Positions 8,127 to 17,744 of a stretch of 57,536 bases of DNA are shown one piece after another. The translations under genes were made by a program, and so were the position numbers. Origin of the DNA: Bacteroidales bacterium (GTDB lineage Bacteria > Bacteroidota > Bacteroidia > Bacteroidales > Rikenellaceae). Where the stretch lies: the NCBI GenBank assembly GCA_949419965.1, contig CASPAC010000007.1, forward strand, positions 1 through 57,536, read 5' to 3'. Under the pieces are notes generated by a model. That model was given only the letters and a program-made list of their open reading frames with translations, made no database searches and was not told the DNA's origin. Position 1 is the first letter of the stretch. Each line of letters begins with the position of its first letter.

Positions 8127-9119
8127 TTAATGCTTCGCCAAACCGACGATCGTACCACATCCATAAGAGAAATGAACGACAAAGAACAACCATGGAAGAA
8201 CGAGAACGTACTTAAAGCCGAATTTCCTGCAAATCGACAGGGTTGCTATCGTAGCTGCAATAAAATAAACCAAAAGAATTCCGCCTGCGAACCACCATAT
8301 CGGCAACCAAATGAAGCCGAACACGAACGACAGCAACAAGCATAAGACGAAACACAAAGGGACCAAATGTCTCAACCCGATCGACGTCCGGTCGATGTAA
8401 ACCAACCTGCCTATCGATTTTCCATTCGCATACATCTGTCGGACACTCCCCGTAACCGTGTCACGAGCATAATAGGTACATTCGATTTGCGGATCGAAAA
8501 GAATCTTGTAACCGGCCTTTCTGATTCTCGAATTATACTCATTGTCTTCGCCTCGGATCAAATCCTCACGCATGCCTCCAATCTGTTCGATCACCGTTCG
8601 CGGAAAAGCGCCGAAAGGCACCGTATCCACATAAGCAGCCTTTTTACCCACTCGGAATGCCGCACCGCCGATTCCGAAAGGAACTTGATTGAGGATGGCA
8701 TTGGATTCCGCAATGATATGTGAAACGGGCGGAATTATTTTACAAATACCGCCGACATTACCCAACTCCGGACATCTCATAAGATATGAAATACACAATT
8801 CCACATATCGAATGTCATACGAAACATGTGCATCCAGACGAATCACATACGGCGCATCCGACCCGCGGCATCCGATGTTGAATGCAACAGACTGTATACG
8901 CCCCGGATTGTCGAGCAAACGGATATTATCGTATTGTCGGCCGAATTCTTCAACGATTGCACGCGTACGATCCTTGCTTCCGCCGTCAATGACCATTACG
9001 TCCATCCGACCGAACGGATATGTCTGTCGAACGACAGAATCGAGACATCCCGCAATAAACCGTTCTTCATTCAAGGTCGGGATAATAACGGCAACCTGAT
9101 ACCGAGTCGAATCAACCAT
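8127..9119 (-). CDS. Family 2 glycosyltransferase with C-terminal membrane segments
   Basis: This 330-residue GT-A fold enzyme has the start VAVIIPTLNEERFI, the acidic motif DGGSKDRT near residue 47, and a second acidic site RLDAHV near 97. Two or three hydrophobic segments at about residues 250-325 should anchor it in the cytoplasmic membrane, as in ExoA-like enzymes. It should add one sugar to the lipid-linked repeat unit; donor and acceptor are unknown. The gene is notably more AT-rich than the housekeeping genes around it, as is common inside polysaccharide clusters. Confidence 0.87.
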   Translation of the reverse strand: MVDSTRYQVAVIIPTLNEERFIAGCLDSVVRQTYPFGRMDVMVIDGGSKDRTRAIVEEFGRQYDNIRLLDNPGRIQSVAFNIGCRGSDAPYVIRLDAHVSYDIRYVELCISYLMRCPELGNVGGICKIIPPVSHIIAESNAILNQVPFGIGGAAFRVGKKAAYVDTVPFGAFPRTVIEQIGGMREDLIRGEDNEYNSRIRKAGYKILFDPQIECTYYARDTVTGSVRQMYANGKSIGRLVYIDRTSIGLRHLVPLCFVLCLLLSFVFGFIWLPIWWFAGGILLVYFIAATIATLSICRKFGFKYVLVLPWLFFVVHFSYGCGTIVGLAKH

Positions 9120-9126
9120 GGGCTAA

Positions 9127-10035
9127 TCAATCAGTTGGCAATTGAAACTTACCGATAAAGTGCCGCTCACGCTTTTCAACAGGAGGCAACTGCATATAAT
9201 CATGATAGAGATTGGTCAGATAACGATCGTATTCTGCCGGAATATAGGCAGGCAAACCTTCGAAAATCGCTCGCCGAGGAGGCAGAAAGACCGAACGCTC
9301 GAAAATCTCTCCGTTATAATACTTCCGCCCCGTAGGGATCCCCAATTTGCGATTCGGAGCGTCACTCGCCACGAATCGATCAAACCAATATACCCACCAC
9401 CGATGGGATACCAAGGAGAACAAGCGACCGAAAAACATCTTCAACCGGAACCGTCTTCTCAGAGAAACATCCAGTGCCATGAACTCCTTCAACGACCGAC
9501 TGGGATACTGCGCATATAAAACCATGATGGCAATGAACTGGAATACATTAGCAAAAAATCCCTTGATTAATCGAAACAATCTGCCCGCCGGTACGGCATC
9601 GAGAGCGAATATATCTATATAGATTCCTTTAGGAAAAGGCGTCGACTCATCACACAATTCAACATTGAGCGAATTTTTCCGATATATTTTCAAAAACACA
9701 GTCTTCGAATCAGTTTTTCCGTTGGGATAATCGATTTCGTACTTGTTTCCCAAAGCACCGTCATTGCAAAGTTTGATCAACCTCTCATAATCGGCCCGCG
9801 GCATCATCAGATCGAGATCATCGTCCCAAGGGATGAATCCTTGATGACGCACTGCTCCCAGGCAACTACCTCCACATAACATGTAAGTCAATCCATATTG
9901 CTCGCAAACATTCGCTACATCATGGTAAATTTCCAAAAGGACCCGCTTCATACCTGCAGATTCGTCAGCTGTCAGCTCTCGAAGATAAGCCACATGATGG
10001 GCCAATTCATTCATCAATGCACTATCCGATTTCAT
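9127..10035 (-). CDS. LicD/fukutin-family phosphotransferase
   Basis: This 302-residue cytoplasmic enzyme has the LicD signature at about residues 53-77: GGSCLGAVRH, then FIPWDDDLDL with the metal-binding acidic cluster. LicD proteins transfer phosphocholine, and the related fukutin and FKRP transfer ribitol-5-phosphate from CDP-ribitol. The upstream gene, whose stop codon lies 1 bp before this start, encodes a predicted CDP-alditol synthase. I therefore infer that this enzyme decorates the surface glycan with a phospho-alditol, perhaps ribitol phosphate. Phosphocholine is less likely because no choline kinase or choline transporter gene is nearby. Confidence 0.88.
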   Translation of the reverse strand: MKSDSALMNELAHHVAYLRELTADESAGMKRVLLEIYHDVANVCEQYGLTYMLCGGSCLGAVRHQGFIPWDDDLDLMMPRADYERLIKLCNDGALGNKYEIDYPNGKTDSKTVFLKIYRKNSLNVELCDESTPFPKGIYIDIFALDAVPAGRLFRLIKGFFANVFQFIAIMVLYAQYPSRSLKEFMALDVSLRRRFRLKMFFGRLFSLVSHRWWVYWFDRFVASDAPNRKLGIPTGRKYYNGEIFERSVFLPPRRAIFEGLPAYIPAEYDRYLTNLYHDYMQLPPVEKRERHFIGKFQLPTD

Positions 10036-10036
10036 A

Positions 10037-11410
10037 CTATTCTCGTCTTACGTCGACCACCTCGCCGGTCATGGATGAAAAAATACTATTTATGGCGGCT
10101 GTAGCCACGACGCCCGACTCCAACAAAGTGCCCTCGGGCTCGTTGCCGAAACTACGGACGCGCATGGGAGTTTTGGTACGCTCGGGATTGATGCAGTTGA
10201 TGCGGATGCCGCAGTCGTACCACTCCTCGCTCAGCGCCTGCACAAAGTTGACGATAGCGGCCTTCGAAGACGAATAGAGGCTGTAGAGGGAGCGTCCCCG
10301 GGTATAGGAACTGGAGGTAAAGAGCAACAAAGCGCCCTTGCTTGCCCTGAGGTAGGGGTAGGCCTCCTTGGAAACGATGACCGAACCGAGGTAATTGATA
10401 TTTATGCTCTTGCAAATATCCTCGTAGGACATCGTAGCCAGCGGCTCCTTGTCGAGAATGCCGGCCGTGTTGATGACGGCATCGATCCGGCCCTCCTTCT
10501 CGAAAACCGATTTCAGTGCAGCGGCGACCAACTTTGCATCGGAGACGTCGACGCCGTTCTGCGAACGGCTGAACGAATGTACGCACGCTCCGTACTCCCT
10601 GCAGATATTCACGATGTCGAGACCTATGCCGTAGCTGCCGCCGAAGACCACGACCACCGCCTGGGGCAACCGCTCGACGATCTCCGGGAGAATCGACTCG
10701 TTTTGCTGAGCGGCGGTTTTGAGCTGAAAGAGCTTGTCGAGCAAGAAAAGGTCCTCCTTGTAGGTGAGCTTGATATTGAAATGCTCACCCTCGACCACGT
10801 GGACGGGCTCATCGGGCAGGTATCTGAGGACAACGCCGCAATCGTCCGTAGTTTTGAACTCCGGGTCCTGCAAGGCGAGGTCATAGGCCTTTTTGATCGT
10901 CGAGAGCTTGAAAGCCTGCGGGGTCTGCCCGTTGCGCAGCACCGCACGCGTGGGGATGCCGGTTATGTGCTCCCGATCGTCGACCTGGATGATGGTGTCG
11001 GTGGTTTTGATGGCCACGTCGACGGCCTTGTAACTCTCCAGAGCCCGGATGCAATCGGAGATGATCCGCTCGTTGACCAACGGACGCACGGCATCGTGGA
11101 AAATGAGGTTCACGTCCTGCAGAGCGTCGTAAGCCCGGATGGCCGCCAGGCTCGACTCGTAACGCTCCTGCCCGCCGTGGAGAATCTTCTTGAGCTTCGA
11201 ATAATTGTTCTTCACGGCGATATTTTCCATGTGCCCCACGAAATCGGAGTGACAGACGACCGCGATCTCATCGATCTGCGGATGGTTCTGGAACGCATCC
11301 AGCGTATGCTCGATCACCTGCTTTCCGGCGACCTTGAGAAACTGTTTGGGTACCGTGTCGCCCAAACGCCGGCCGACACCTCCGGCCAGTATGACGGCGA
11401 TATTTTTCAT
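10037..11410 (-). CDS. Bifunctional cytidylyltransferase / short-chain reductase (CDP-ribitol synthase-like)
   Basis: This 457-residue fusion has an IspD/TarI-type cytidylyltransferase from residue 1 to about 230 (LAGGVGRRLGDTVPKQF nucleotide-binding loop) and a short-chain dehydrogenase from about 240 (GGSYGIG cofactor loop, YSSSK catalytic pair). The order matches Haemophilus Acs1/Bcs1, which reduces ribulose-5-phosphate and makes CDP-ribitol. The start at 11410 (MKNIAVILAGG) overlaps the upstream glycosyltransferase stop by 4 bp; the frame is open further upstream but without homology. The LicD gene next door is the expected consumer of the CDP-alditol. It is not the isoprenoid enzyme IspD, given the fusion and the context. 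Confidence 0.85.
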   Translation of the reverse strand: MKNIAVILAGGVGRRLGDTVPKQFLKVAGKQVIEHTLDAFQNHPQIDEIAVVCHSDFVGHMENIAVKNNYSKLKKILHGGQERYESSLAAIRAYDALQDVNLIFHDAVRPLVNERIISDCIRALESYKAVDVAIKTTDTIIQVDDREHITGIPTRAVLRNGQTPQAFKLSTIKKAYDLALQDPEFKTTDDCGVVLRYLPDEPVHVVEGEHFNIKLTYKEDLFLLDKLFQLKTAAQQNESILPEIVERLPQAVVVVFGGSYGIGLDIVNICREYGACVHSFSRSQNGVDVSDAKLVAAALKSVFEKEGRIDAVINTAGILDKEPLATMSYEDICKSININYLGSVIVSKEAYPYLRASKGALLLFTSSSYTRGRSLYSLYSSSKAAIVNFVQALSEEWYDCGIRINCINPERTKTPMRVRSFGNEPEGTLLESGVVATAAINSIFSSMTGEVVDVRRE

Positions 11411-12420
11411 CGGAAAATATTTTTGAATTTGTAAAAGCCGTAGATCAGAACGACGAAGAGCGGATAGCAATGCAGCGCCAGCCAAGCCGACAAGCGCCAC
11501 TTGAATTCAGCCCGGGACGAGCCTGCGAAGTAACGCACGTATTTCCGGTAACGCTCGTCATGGAGAATATCTTTCACGATGCGGTTGGCCCGGCGGCTGA
11601 AAGGTTTTTTCTGCGGATACTTGAAACACACGGCATTGGCGACCCAACCATAGATCAACAATTTGAAACTATGCTCCTCCAACAGCCCAGGATCGACAGC
11701 TGCAACATGATTCTCCAGCAACCCGATCGTTTTCAGCACATCCTTGTCACGCTCCTTGATCGAACTGATGATGCTGCCCGCCCGGTTCTGCCGATAGAAA
11801 TAACAGGGTTCCTCCAACAAACCGATGCACCCGGTCTGCAACAGACACTGGAACGTAAAATAAAGGTCTTCGTAAAGAATGCCCTGCTGGAAGCGGAACG
11901 CATGCTCCCGCACCATGGCTGTACGGACCACCTTGTTGCAAGCCGAAGCAGTGAAGATGCCCCGTGTCACGGCCTCTGTTAGGTAGGTGCGGCCCTCGAG
12001 CACGGACTCGCCCCAAGAAACCCGGTCGTAAACCTTAGAACCATCCTCCCAAAACCGGTAACGCCCCAAAATCAACAGATCGCAGGGCTTTGACTGCAAA
12101 ACCTCAGCAATACGCTCGCAGGCGTCAAGCGCTATGTAATCATCGCTGTCCACGAACCATAGGAAGTCGCCCGAGGCCAGTTCCATGCCTGCATTCCTGG
12201 CGGCGCTCAGCCCCTGGTTGGGCTGGTCGACGACGCGGATACGGGTATCTTGGGCCTCGTAGGAACGAACGATTTCCAGCGAACCGTCGGTGGAACCGTC
12301 GTTCACGACGATTATGTCGAGATTGCGGTAACTTTGGCCGACGATGCTGTCGAGGCACTGCGCCGCATAGGCCTCAACGTTGTAAACCGGAACGATGATC
12401 GAAATCTTGAAATCCGTCAT
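11407..12420 (-). CDS. Family 2 glycosyltransferase
   Basis: This 337-residue inverting GT-A enzyme has the motifs SIIVPVYNVE near residue 8, VNDGSTDGS near 38-47 and the metal-binding DSDD near 92. A hydrophobic segment near the C-terminus (about residues 318-332) may tether it to the membrane. Starts and stops overlap by 4 bp with the genes on both sides, which implies translational coupling. It should extend the repeat unit; the sugar is unknown. Confidence 0.88.
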   Translation of the reverse strand: MTDFKISIIVPVYNVEAYAAQCLDSIVGQSYRNLDIIVVNDGSTDGSLEIVRSYEAQDTRIRVVDQPNQGLSAARNAGMELASGDFLWFVDSDDYIALDACERIAEVLQSKPCDLLILGRYRFWEDGSKVYDRVSWGESVLEGRTYLTEAVTRGIFTASACNKVVRTAMVREHAFRFQQGILYEDLYFTFQCLLQTGCIGLLEEPCYFYRQNRAGSIISSIKERDKDVLKTIGLLENHVAAVDPGLLEEHSFKLLIYGWVANAVCFKYPQKKPFSRRANRIVKDILHDERYRKYVRYFAGSSRAEFKWRLSAWLALHCYPLFVVLIYGFYKFKNIFR

Positions 12421-13832
12421 GGCTGCATATCGTTTAACGAAGAAATCGAGCCATCTAGCGACTGTTTCCGATTTCTATTTAGGAAAATTATCACCACCCA
12501 ATAAAATATCAAATAAAGTAAAATCTGCTGCAACGGAGGGAAAAAAGCGGATCGCGGCATGAATACAATTGAGGGGACCAGAATAAATGATAGAAACATA
12601 ACAGTTCTATAACGTCTGACAGCCTTTTCGAAATAGCGGATTCCGTAACCCAACAACAGACACATCAGAACAGCGCCTAACCACCCCAAGTCCCAAAGTT
12701 CCGCTACATAACTCGAACCGGTGCCCTCGCCGCCCAAATAAGCGGCCGGCGACAAAAAATAAGACAGCCGGTGAGCCAGACTTATCGTATGCTGTGCATA
12801 CTCAACCGTTTGCCCATTGAAAACATTCCAGAAGACAAGCGGATAGAGAATATAAGGCGCACCATGATTGACGAAAAGCGTCTCATAATGAACCATGTAC
12901 CCCAGTACCAACAACGAAACACCCTGTTGCGCGAAAAAGATGGTTATCAGCCCTCCCATATCGTCGAGAATGACACTATCACCCCGCAACTGTGCCAACA
13001 CCTGCGACAGAAAGATTCCGATCAAACCGAAAAACGCGACTTTTTTGAAAGAAACAGACGAACTATTTTTAAAAAATGAGTAGTAATACCATGCAACAAA
13101 GATGATTGGCAGAAATAATCTCGCCCTTCCGCCTTTCATTACGTCGACAATTTTCAAGACAAAGAAAATCGAAGAAATGATAAAAAACTTTTTCTTTGTC
13201 GGTCGCGACGCCAAAAACAAGGAATAGGCAGCCTCTATCAGTACACCTGTCCCCATGGTCCAGACAGGATATGTAATATTATTCAACGAACCATCATAAA
13301 CAGCCAGATACCCCCGCGACAATATGAACTTCAATTCAATCAGATATTTGGTAAAAGCTCCGGGAAATGCCAGAAAAAAAAGAATGGTAGAACATTTGTC
13401 CAAGGCGGGAGAATGAGAAAATTCTATCCAGTCATATGACAAATAACGTTTCCCGAATAAAGCTCCCAAATGAGTGAACAGCAACGTCCATATCAGAAAC
13501 GAAAGAATCCGGTATCTTGTATGTATCGAAAAATAAAAATCAGACCATTTAGTCGCCCAATACCACTCAAACATACCGAAAATATCGAGGATAATACGCG
13601 AGTAGAGAAACAAACCCAATGTCAGCAAAAACATGACATACAGGTTAAAAAATCCACTCTCTTTAGATGCAGACCACAATGACCATAGATAAATGGCCAG
13701 CAACTCATACTGCAATAACGTCACATACGAATCCTCTACCCCTGCGAGCCGGAAAAGGATGCTTTGAAATGCATATATCAGTATGCCAATCAACTGAACA
13801 AATGCATTGCGAGAAACGCAGAGTTTGACCAT
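12417..13832 (-). CDS. Wzy-type oligosaccharide repeat-unit polymerase
   Basis: This 471-residue protein has about ten to twelve hydrophobic segments and a large central extracytoplasmic loop, the architecture of O-antigen/capsule polymerases. Such proteins rarely show conserved motifs, and I base the call on topology and on the operon, which has a flippase next to it and no other polymerase. It would join lipid-linked repeat units at the periplasmic face. It is AT-rich compared with its neighbours and overlaps the next gene by 4 bp. Confidence 0.75.
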   Translation of the reverse strand: MVKLCVSRNAFVQLIGILIYAFQSILFRLAGVEDSYVTLLQYELLAIYLWSLWSASKESGFFNLYVMFLLTLGLFLYSRIILDIFGMFEWYWATKWSDFYFSIHTRYRILSFLIWTLLFTHLGALFGKRYLSYDWIEFSHSPALDKCSTILFFLAFPGAFTKYLIELKFILSRGYLAVYDGSLNNITYPVWTMGTGVLIEAAYSLFLASRPTKKKFFIISSIFFVLKIVDVMKGGRARLFLPIIFVAWYYYSFFKNSSSVSFKKVAFFGLIGIFLSQVLAQLRGDSVILDDMGGLITIFFAQQGVSLLVLGYMVHYETLFVNHGAPYILYPLVFWNVFNGQTVEYAQHTISLAHRLSYFLSPAAYLGGEGTGSSYVAELWDLGWLGAVLMCLLLGYGIRYFEKAVRRYRTVMFLSFILVPSIVFMPRSAFFPPLQQILLYLIFYWVVIIFLNRNRKQSLDGSISSLNDMQP

Positions 13833-13849
13833 TAGACAATTCGTTAATA

Positions 13850-15103
13850 TTATATAAGGTGGTATTTACGACAATAATAGCTTCTGTGCCAAGCTTCGAA
13901 AATAACAGGAAATACCATGCACAATGAGAGCGTATATATATTCAGACAACCTCCTATCCCAAATAAAGCGACTGCACATAAATAAACGAGCAAACTATAA
14001 AACATATTTACAATCACTTCTTTCACATAATTATTACTGATTAAAACAACCGTTCCCAAGAACGCACTTACATGACGAGCCAGAAACGTTATACCCATAA
14101 TCCAGTAGACGGGAATGGCGTTCAGCATTTCCGAAGAGAAAAACAGCAGAACGAACGGTTTCAGAAAAGCGCCGACACCGAAATAGATCAGCACTCCGGC
14201 GCCCGACGTCACCAGCAAGAGCTTACGGATAAATCCCCGGTTCTTGTTACGGTTGTAATAAGGGAACAGCACGTTGCTTATCGTGTAGAAGACGGTGGAG
14301 AGTACATTCACGATCTTGTCGACGAAGTCGTAATAGGTCACCTCGGACATGCCGAGGACGCTGCCGATGATTACGGTGTTGGTGCGGTCCTTGACGATGC
14401 CGGTGATGGAAGTCATCAGCAGTTTGGTCGACTCTTTCGTATAGAAGAACAACGCCCGCCACGACGGCCAGCGGAAAGAGACGGAGAACTTATGCACGAC
14501 GATATAAATAGCAGCCAGGGAGGTGATGATCGCCCCCACGCCGTTGATTACCGGTACCCACAGGTAATCGTCGGCGGTCTTTACCAGGAAGAAAATGAAC
14601 GCGATGAAAATGAGGCGCCCGACGAACGAAAAAATGGCGATGTATTTCATCCGCTCGACGCCCTGAAAGAACCAGACGGGGAACAACCACTCGTAGACGC
14701 ACATCCACATCGAAAGCAGGTAGAGCAACTTGTAGCGCCCGATGTTCGGAATCAGGAACAACAGCCACAGCACGCCGAAGACGAGCAGCAGGAAGAACGT
14801 TTTGGCAATGTAGACCGAACTGAAAATCCGGTCGACCTTCGCCGGGTTGTCGCGGTGGATGCTGATGCTTTTGGTAGCGGAGATGTTGAAGCCCCAGTTG
14901 ACGAAGATGGCCAGATATGCCACGATGGCCTGGGCATAGACGACCGTTCCGTAAGTCTCCTCGCCCAGGACACGGACCAGGTAGGGATAGGTGATCAACG
15001 GAATGACCAGGTTGCATAACTGCAACAGGCTCAGATAACCGAAGTTATCGACCAACACCCTGTATCGTTTGATATATTCCCTGATGGATTCCACGCTGTT
15101 CAA
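13850..15103 (-). CDS. Wzx-type polysaccharide flippase
   Basis: This 417-residue multispan protein belongs to the polysaccharide transporter (PST/MATE-like) family. The N-terminal segment YLSLLQLCNLVIPLITYPYL followed by RVLGEETYG is the family hallmark, and about twelve membrane segments follow. It should move the undecaprenyl-linked repeat unit across the cytoplasmic membrane for the adjacent polymerase. The 3' third of the gene is more AT-rich than the 5' part. It sits 68 bp downstream of the dehydratase gene. Confidence 0.88.
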   Translation of the reverse strand: MNSVESIREYIKRYRVLVDNFGYLSLLQLCNLVIPLITYPYLVRVLGEETYGTVVYAQAIVAYLAIFVNWGFNISATKSISIHRDNPAKVDRIFSSVYIAKTFFLLLVFGVLWLLFLIPNIGRYKLLYLLSMWMCVYEWLFPVWFFQGVERMKYIAIFSFVGRLIFIAFIFFLVKTADDYLWVPVINGVGAIITSLAAIYIVVHKFSVSFRWPSWRALFFYTKESTKLLMTSITGIVKDRTNTVIIGSVLGMSEVTYYDFVDKIVNVLSTVFYTISNVLFPYYNRNKNRGFIRKLLLVTSGAGVLIYFGVGAFLKPFVLLFFSSEMLNAIPVYWIMGITFLARHVSAFLGTVVLISNNYVKEVIVNMFYSLLVYLCAVALFGIGGCLNIYTLSLCMVFPVIFEAWHRSYYCRKYHLI

Positions 15104-15171
15104 GCCAAATGACGTTCATCGTTCCGGCCGTTGGGCCGCCTGCCGCTTCTCTGCCCCGGATCCGGCCCCGC

Positions 15172-17124
15172 TCACTGCTGCATCAACTCCTGGTCGTATT
15201 GTTCGAAAGCAGAGTTCTCGGACTTGTACTCGGGAACGGTGCGCTTCATCAGACGGACCATTTCGGGGATATTGACGTCGCGGCCGAGCTCCTCCAGCCG
15301 GCACACAGCCTTGAGCGCATCGGCGTAATCGTACTCGCGGATTTTGGCGATGCGGATGCGGTCATGCGACGTGGGCAGCGTATTTTCCTTGCTGGCGAGG
15401 ACCTCCTCATAGAGCTTTTCGCCCGGACGCAGGCCGACATACTCGATCCGGATGTCCTTGCCGACTTCGAAACCGGCCAGGTGGATCATCTGCTCGGCCA
15501 GATGGACGATCTTGACGGGTTCGCCCATGTCGAAGACGAAAATCTGGTTGCCCGAAGAGATGGTCGCCGCCTCCATGACCAGTCGGCAGGCCTCGGGAAT
15601 GGTCATGAAGAAACGCTCGATCTCGGGGTCGGTGACCTTAACGGGACCGCCCGCAGCGATCTGCTCGCGGAAGCGGGGAATGACCGAACCGTTGGAACCC
15701 AGCACGTTGCCGAAACGCGTGGTGACGAACTTGGTGCAACCCTTGACGACACCCTTCTCGACGGCCAAGCCCAGCGACTGGATGTAGATTTCGGCCAGCC
15801 GCTTGGTGCAGCCCATGATATTGGTCGGATTGACGGCCTTGTCGGTGGAGATCATCACCATGCTCTCCACGCCGTATTCGATACACTTGTCGGCCACGTT
15901 GCGCGAACCGGCCACGTTGACCAGCACCGCTTCGCACGGGTTCTCCTCCATGAGCGGCACATGCTTGTAGGCCGCCGCGTGGAACACCACCTGCGGATGG
16001 TAGGTGCGGAAGACGTAGTCCAACCGCGTGGGGATGCGGACATCGCCGATGACGGGCACGAAATGGAGGTCGGAGTGCTCGTCCTCGAACTCGAGACGCA
16101 GGTTGTGCAAGGGAGTTTCGGCGTTGTCGAAGAGAATCAGCCGGCGGATCCCGAACTTCACCAGCTGGCGGCACAGTTCCGAACCGATCGACCCGGCCGC
16201 ACCGGTCACCAACACGACCTTGTCCTTGAAGTTGGCGACGATCTCCTTCATCGAGATTTCGATCTCGGGACGCCCCAGCAGATCTTCGATCTTGATTTTG
16301 CGGATGCTCGACAGATTCAGCAGCTTGCCGCCCTCGATCTCGTCGATCACGGGAGCGATCAGCATCTTGATGTTGTACTGCTGGCAATACTTGACCAGGC
16401 GCTGCTGCTCGGACTGCGCATCGGTATGGTAGGCGAACAACACGGCGTCGATGTCATAACGCTTGCACAGATAATCGAGGTTTTCGCCCGTATTGAAATA
16501 GTAGATCGGACGTCCCGAAGCCGTATGCCCTTTGAGATGCTTGCCATAGGTGAGAAAACCGGCCACATGGTAGTGGCTGGAGTGGCTCAGACGCGTTACG
16601 AGGCCCACCGACTTGTCGCTGTTGCCGTAGATGAGCACGCGGCACAGCGAGTTCTGCTCCTTGACGCGCTTTTTCAGGATGTCGTAGACGAGGATCATCG
16701 CCACGCGAAGAAGCACCAGGAGGAAGATCGTGATGGCCACGTCGCAGAACAGAATTCCGATGAAAATCGGCATTGCCATGTCGATGGAACCGGTCAGCCA
16801 CAAGAACAGGCCCAACAGCGCATCCTTGCCGAAAACAGCCAGGCAGATCGCGCCGATGTCGCGCAACGTCGAATAACGGATGATGGTGCGGTAAGTCCTG
16901 AAAGCCACGAACGTCAACAGCGAAAAGAGCGCGGCGCCGAGCATCCACAGCAACATGAACCGCCGGCCGAAACTATGATAGGTCCACAAGTCGCACACCA
17001 GCAGCACCGTCAACGACGATGCGATCGATGCAGCCACGTCGCAGCCCAATATCAGCCACGCGTTGAGATAGCGATCCGCCAGAAATTTTCGAAAAAAGGC
17101 ATCCCTGTTTATCATAAAATCCAT
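15172..17124 (-). CDS. FlaA1/CapD/WbpM-type nucleotide-sugar 4,6-dehydratase with membrane domain
   Basis: This 650-residue protein has four N-terminal membrane segments (about residues 25-165), a CoA-binding-like Rossmann domain, and a C-terminal extended short-chain dehydrogenase. The C-terminal domain shows the NAD loop VTGAAGSIGSE and the active-site segment STDKAVNPTNIMGCTK. There MGCTK replaces the usual YxxxK, as in WbpM-type enzymes that make UDP-4-keto-6-deoxy sugars. It is the first gene of the operon and should supply the keto-sugar for the aminotransferase. I chose the ATG at 17124; one at 17115 is also possible, and the frame upstream of 17124 opens only with TTG. Confidence 0.87.
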   Translation of the reverse strand: MDFMINRDAFFRKFLADRYLNAWLILGCDVAASIASSLTVLLVCDLWTYHSFGRRFMLLWMLGAALFSLLTFVAFRTYRTIIRYSTLRDIGAICLAVFGKDALLGLFLWLTGSIDMAMPIFIGILFCDVAITIFLLVLLRVAMILVYDILKKRVKEQNSLCRVLIYGNSDKSVGLVTRLSHSSHYHVAGFLTYGKHLKGHTASGRPIYYFNTGENLDYLCKRYDIDAVLFAYHTDAQSEQQRLVKYCQQYNIKMLIAPVIDEIEGGKLLNLSSIRKIKIEDLLGRPEIEISMKEIVANFKDKVVLVTGAAGSIGSELCRQLVKFGIRRLILFDNAETPLHNLRLEFEDEHSDLHFVPVIGDVRIPTRLDYVFRTYHPQVVFHAAAYKHVPLMEENPCEAVLVNVAGSRNVADKCIEYGVESMVMISTDKAVNPTNIMGCTKRLAEIYIQSLGLAVEKGVVKGCTKFVTTRFGNVLGSNGSVIPRFREQIAAGGPVKVTDPEIERFFMTIPEACRLVMEAATISSGNQIFVFDMGEPVKIVHLAEQMIHLAGFEVGKDIRIEYVGLRPGEKLYEEVLASKENTLPTSHDRIRIAKIREYDYADALKAVCRLEELGRDVNIPEMVRLMKRTVPEYKSENSAFEQYDQELMQQ

Positions 17125-17675
17125 ATCGACGTCTTCTGTTTTTAAAACTTTTCCCGCAACGGCTGCCAAACAAAAGCCGTTCCCGAAAAAGCATTTTTCA
17201 GTTGTTTCTTACCGATACGCATATCGGCCTGTCTGCCCTCGGCGGGCACCGAAAGCCGCGCTTCACAGCGCTGCAGCCGGATTTTCCTGCTCCCATACGT
17301 TTCTTCGGACGGTTGGAGCGAACCCGAACCGCACTGCGGGCCGGACACCCGACCTCCGAGCGAGCGACCGAAACGGATTCGCGTTGCACCAAAACGCACG
17401 GCCTAAACATGGGTCTTATACCCTTTCAAGCACGATCGGAGCCTCTTTTCCCGAGCTCGGCAGGCACGTACGGCGAAACGTCACGAAACCGATCCGCCAC
17501 GCTACGGCCGACGGATTCCGCTTCATTTACCCGAGTCCCGACACGAAGCCCGGGCATCCGCCGGATTGCTCCCGAGCAACGCAAAATATTGGGAATCAAC
17601 CGGTGACAGACGGATTCCTTTACGCATCATTTCGCAAACCCATCCGTACCGAACTGCGGGTAAAAGTTTGAATTA
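17125..17675 (-). other. Long untranslated leader of the polysaccharide operon
   Basis: About 550 nt separate the mapped promoter from the first start codon. I see no convincing gene in it on either strand. Long leaders upstream of Bacteroidales polysaccharide operons are often targets of NusG-like (UpxY) antitermination, but no UpxY-like gene lies in this window, so the leader's role is open. Confidence 0.4.
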
Positions 17676-17682
17676 ACGAGTG

Positions 17683-17714
17683 TAAAGGTATGAAAAAGCT
17701 ACGATAATAGCAAA
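17683..17714 (-). promoter_or_regulatory. Promoter of the polysaccharide operon
   Basis: On the minus strand, TTTG (17711-17714), a 20-nt spacer and TACCTTTA (17683-17690) match the Bacteroidetes consensus at all but the last base. A C9 tract (G9 on the transcribed strand) lies 21 bp upstream of the -33 element. Confidence 0.6.
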
Positions 17715-17735
17715 CGACGGAGGAATGTTTTTCTA

Positions 17736-17744
17736 CCCCCCCCC
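17736..17744. repeat. C9 tract upstream of the polysaccharide promoter
   Basis: Nine C residues on the plus strand (G9 on the minus strand) lie about 55-65 bp upstream of the expected transcription start. They are embedded in AT-rich DNA (17700-17940) that carries no gene. Confidence 0.9.
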
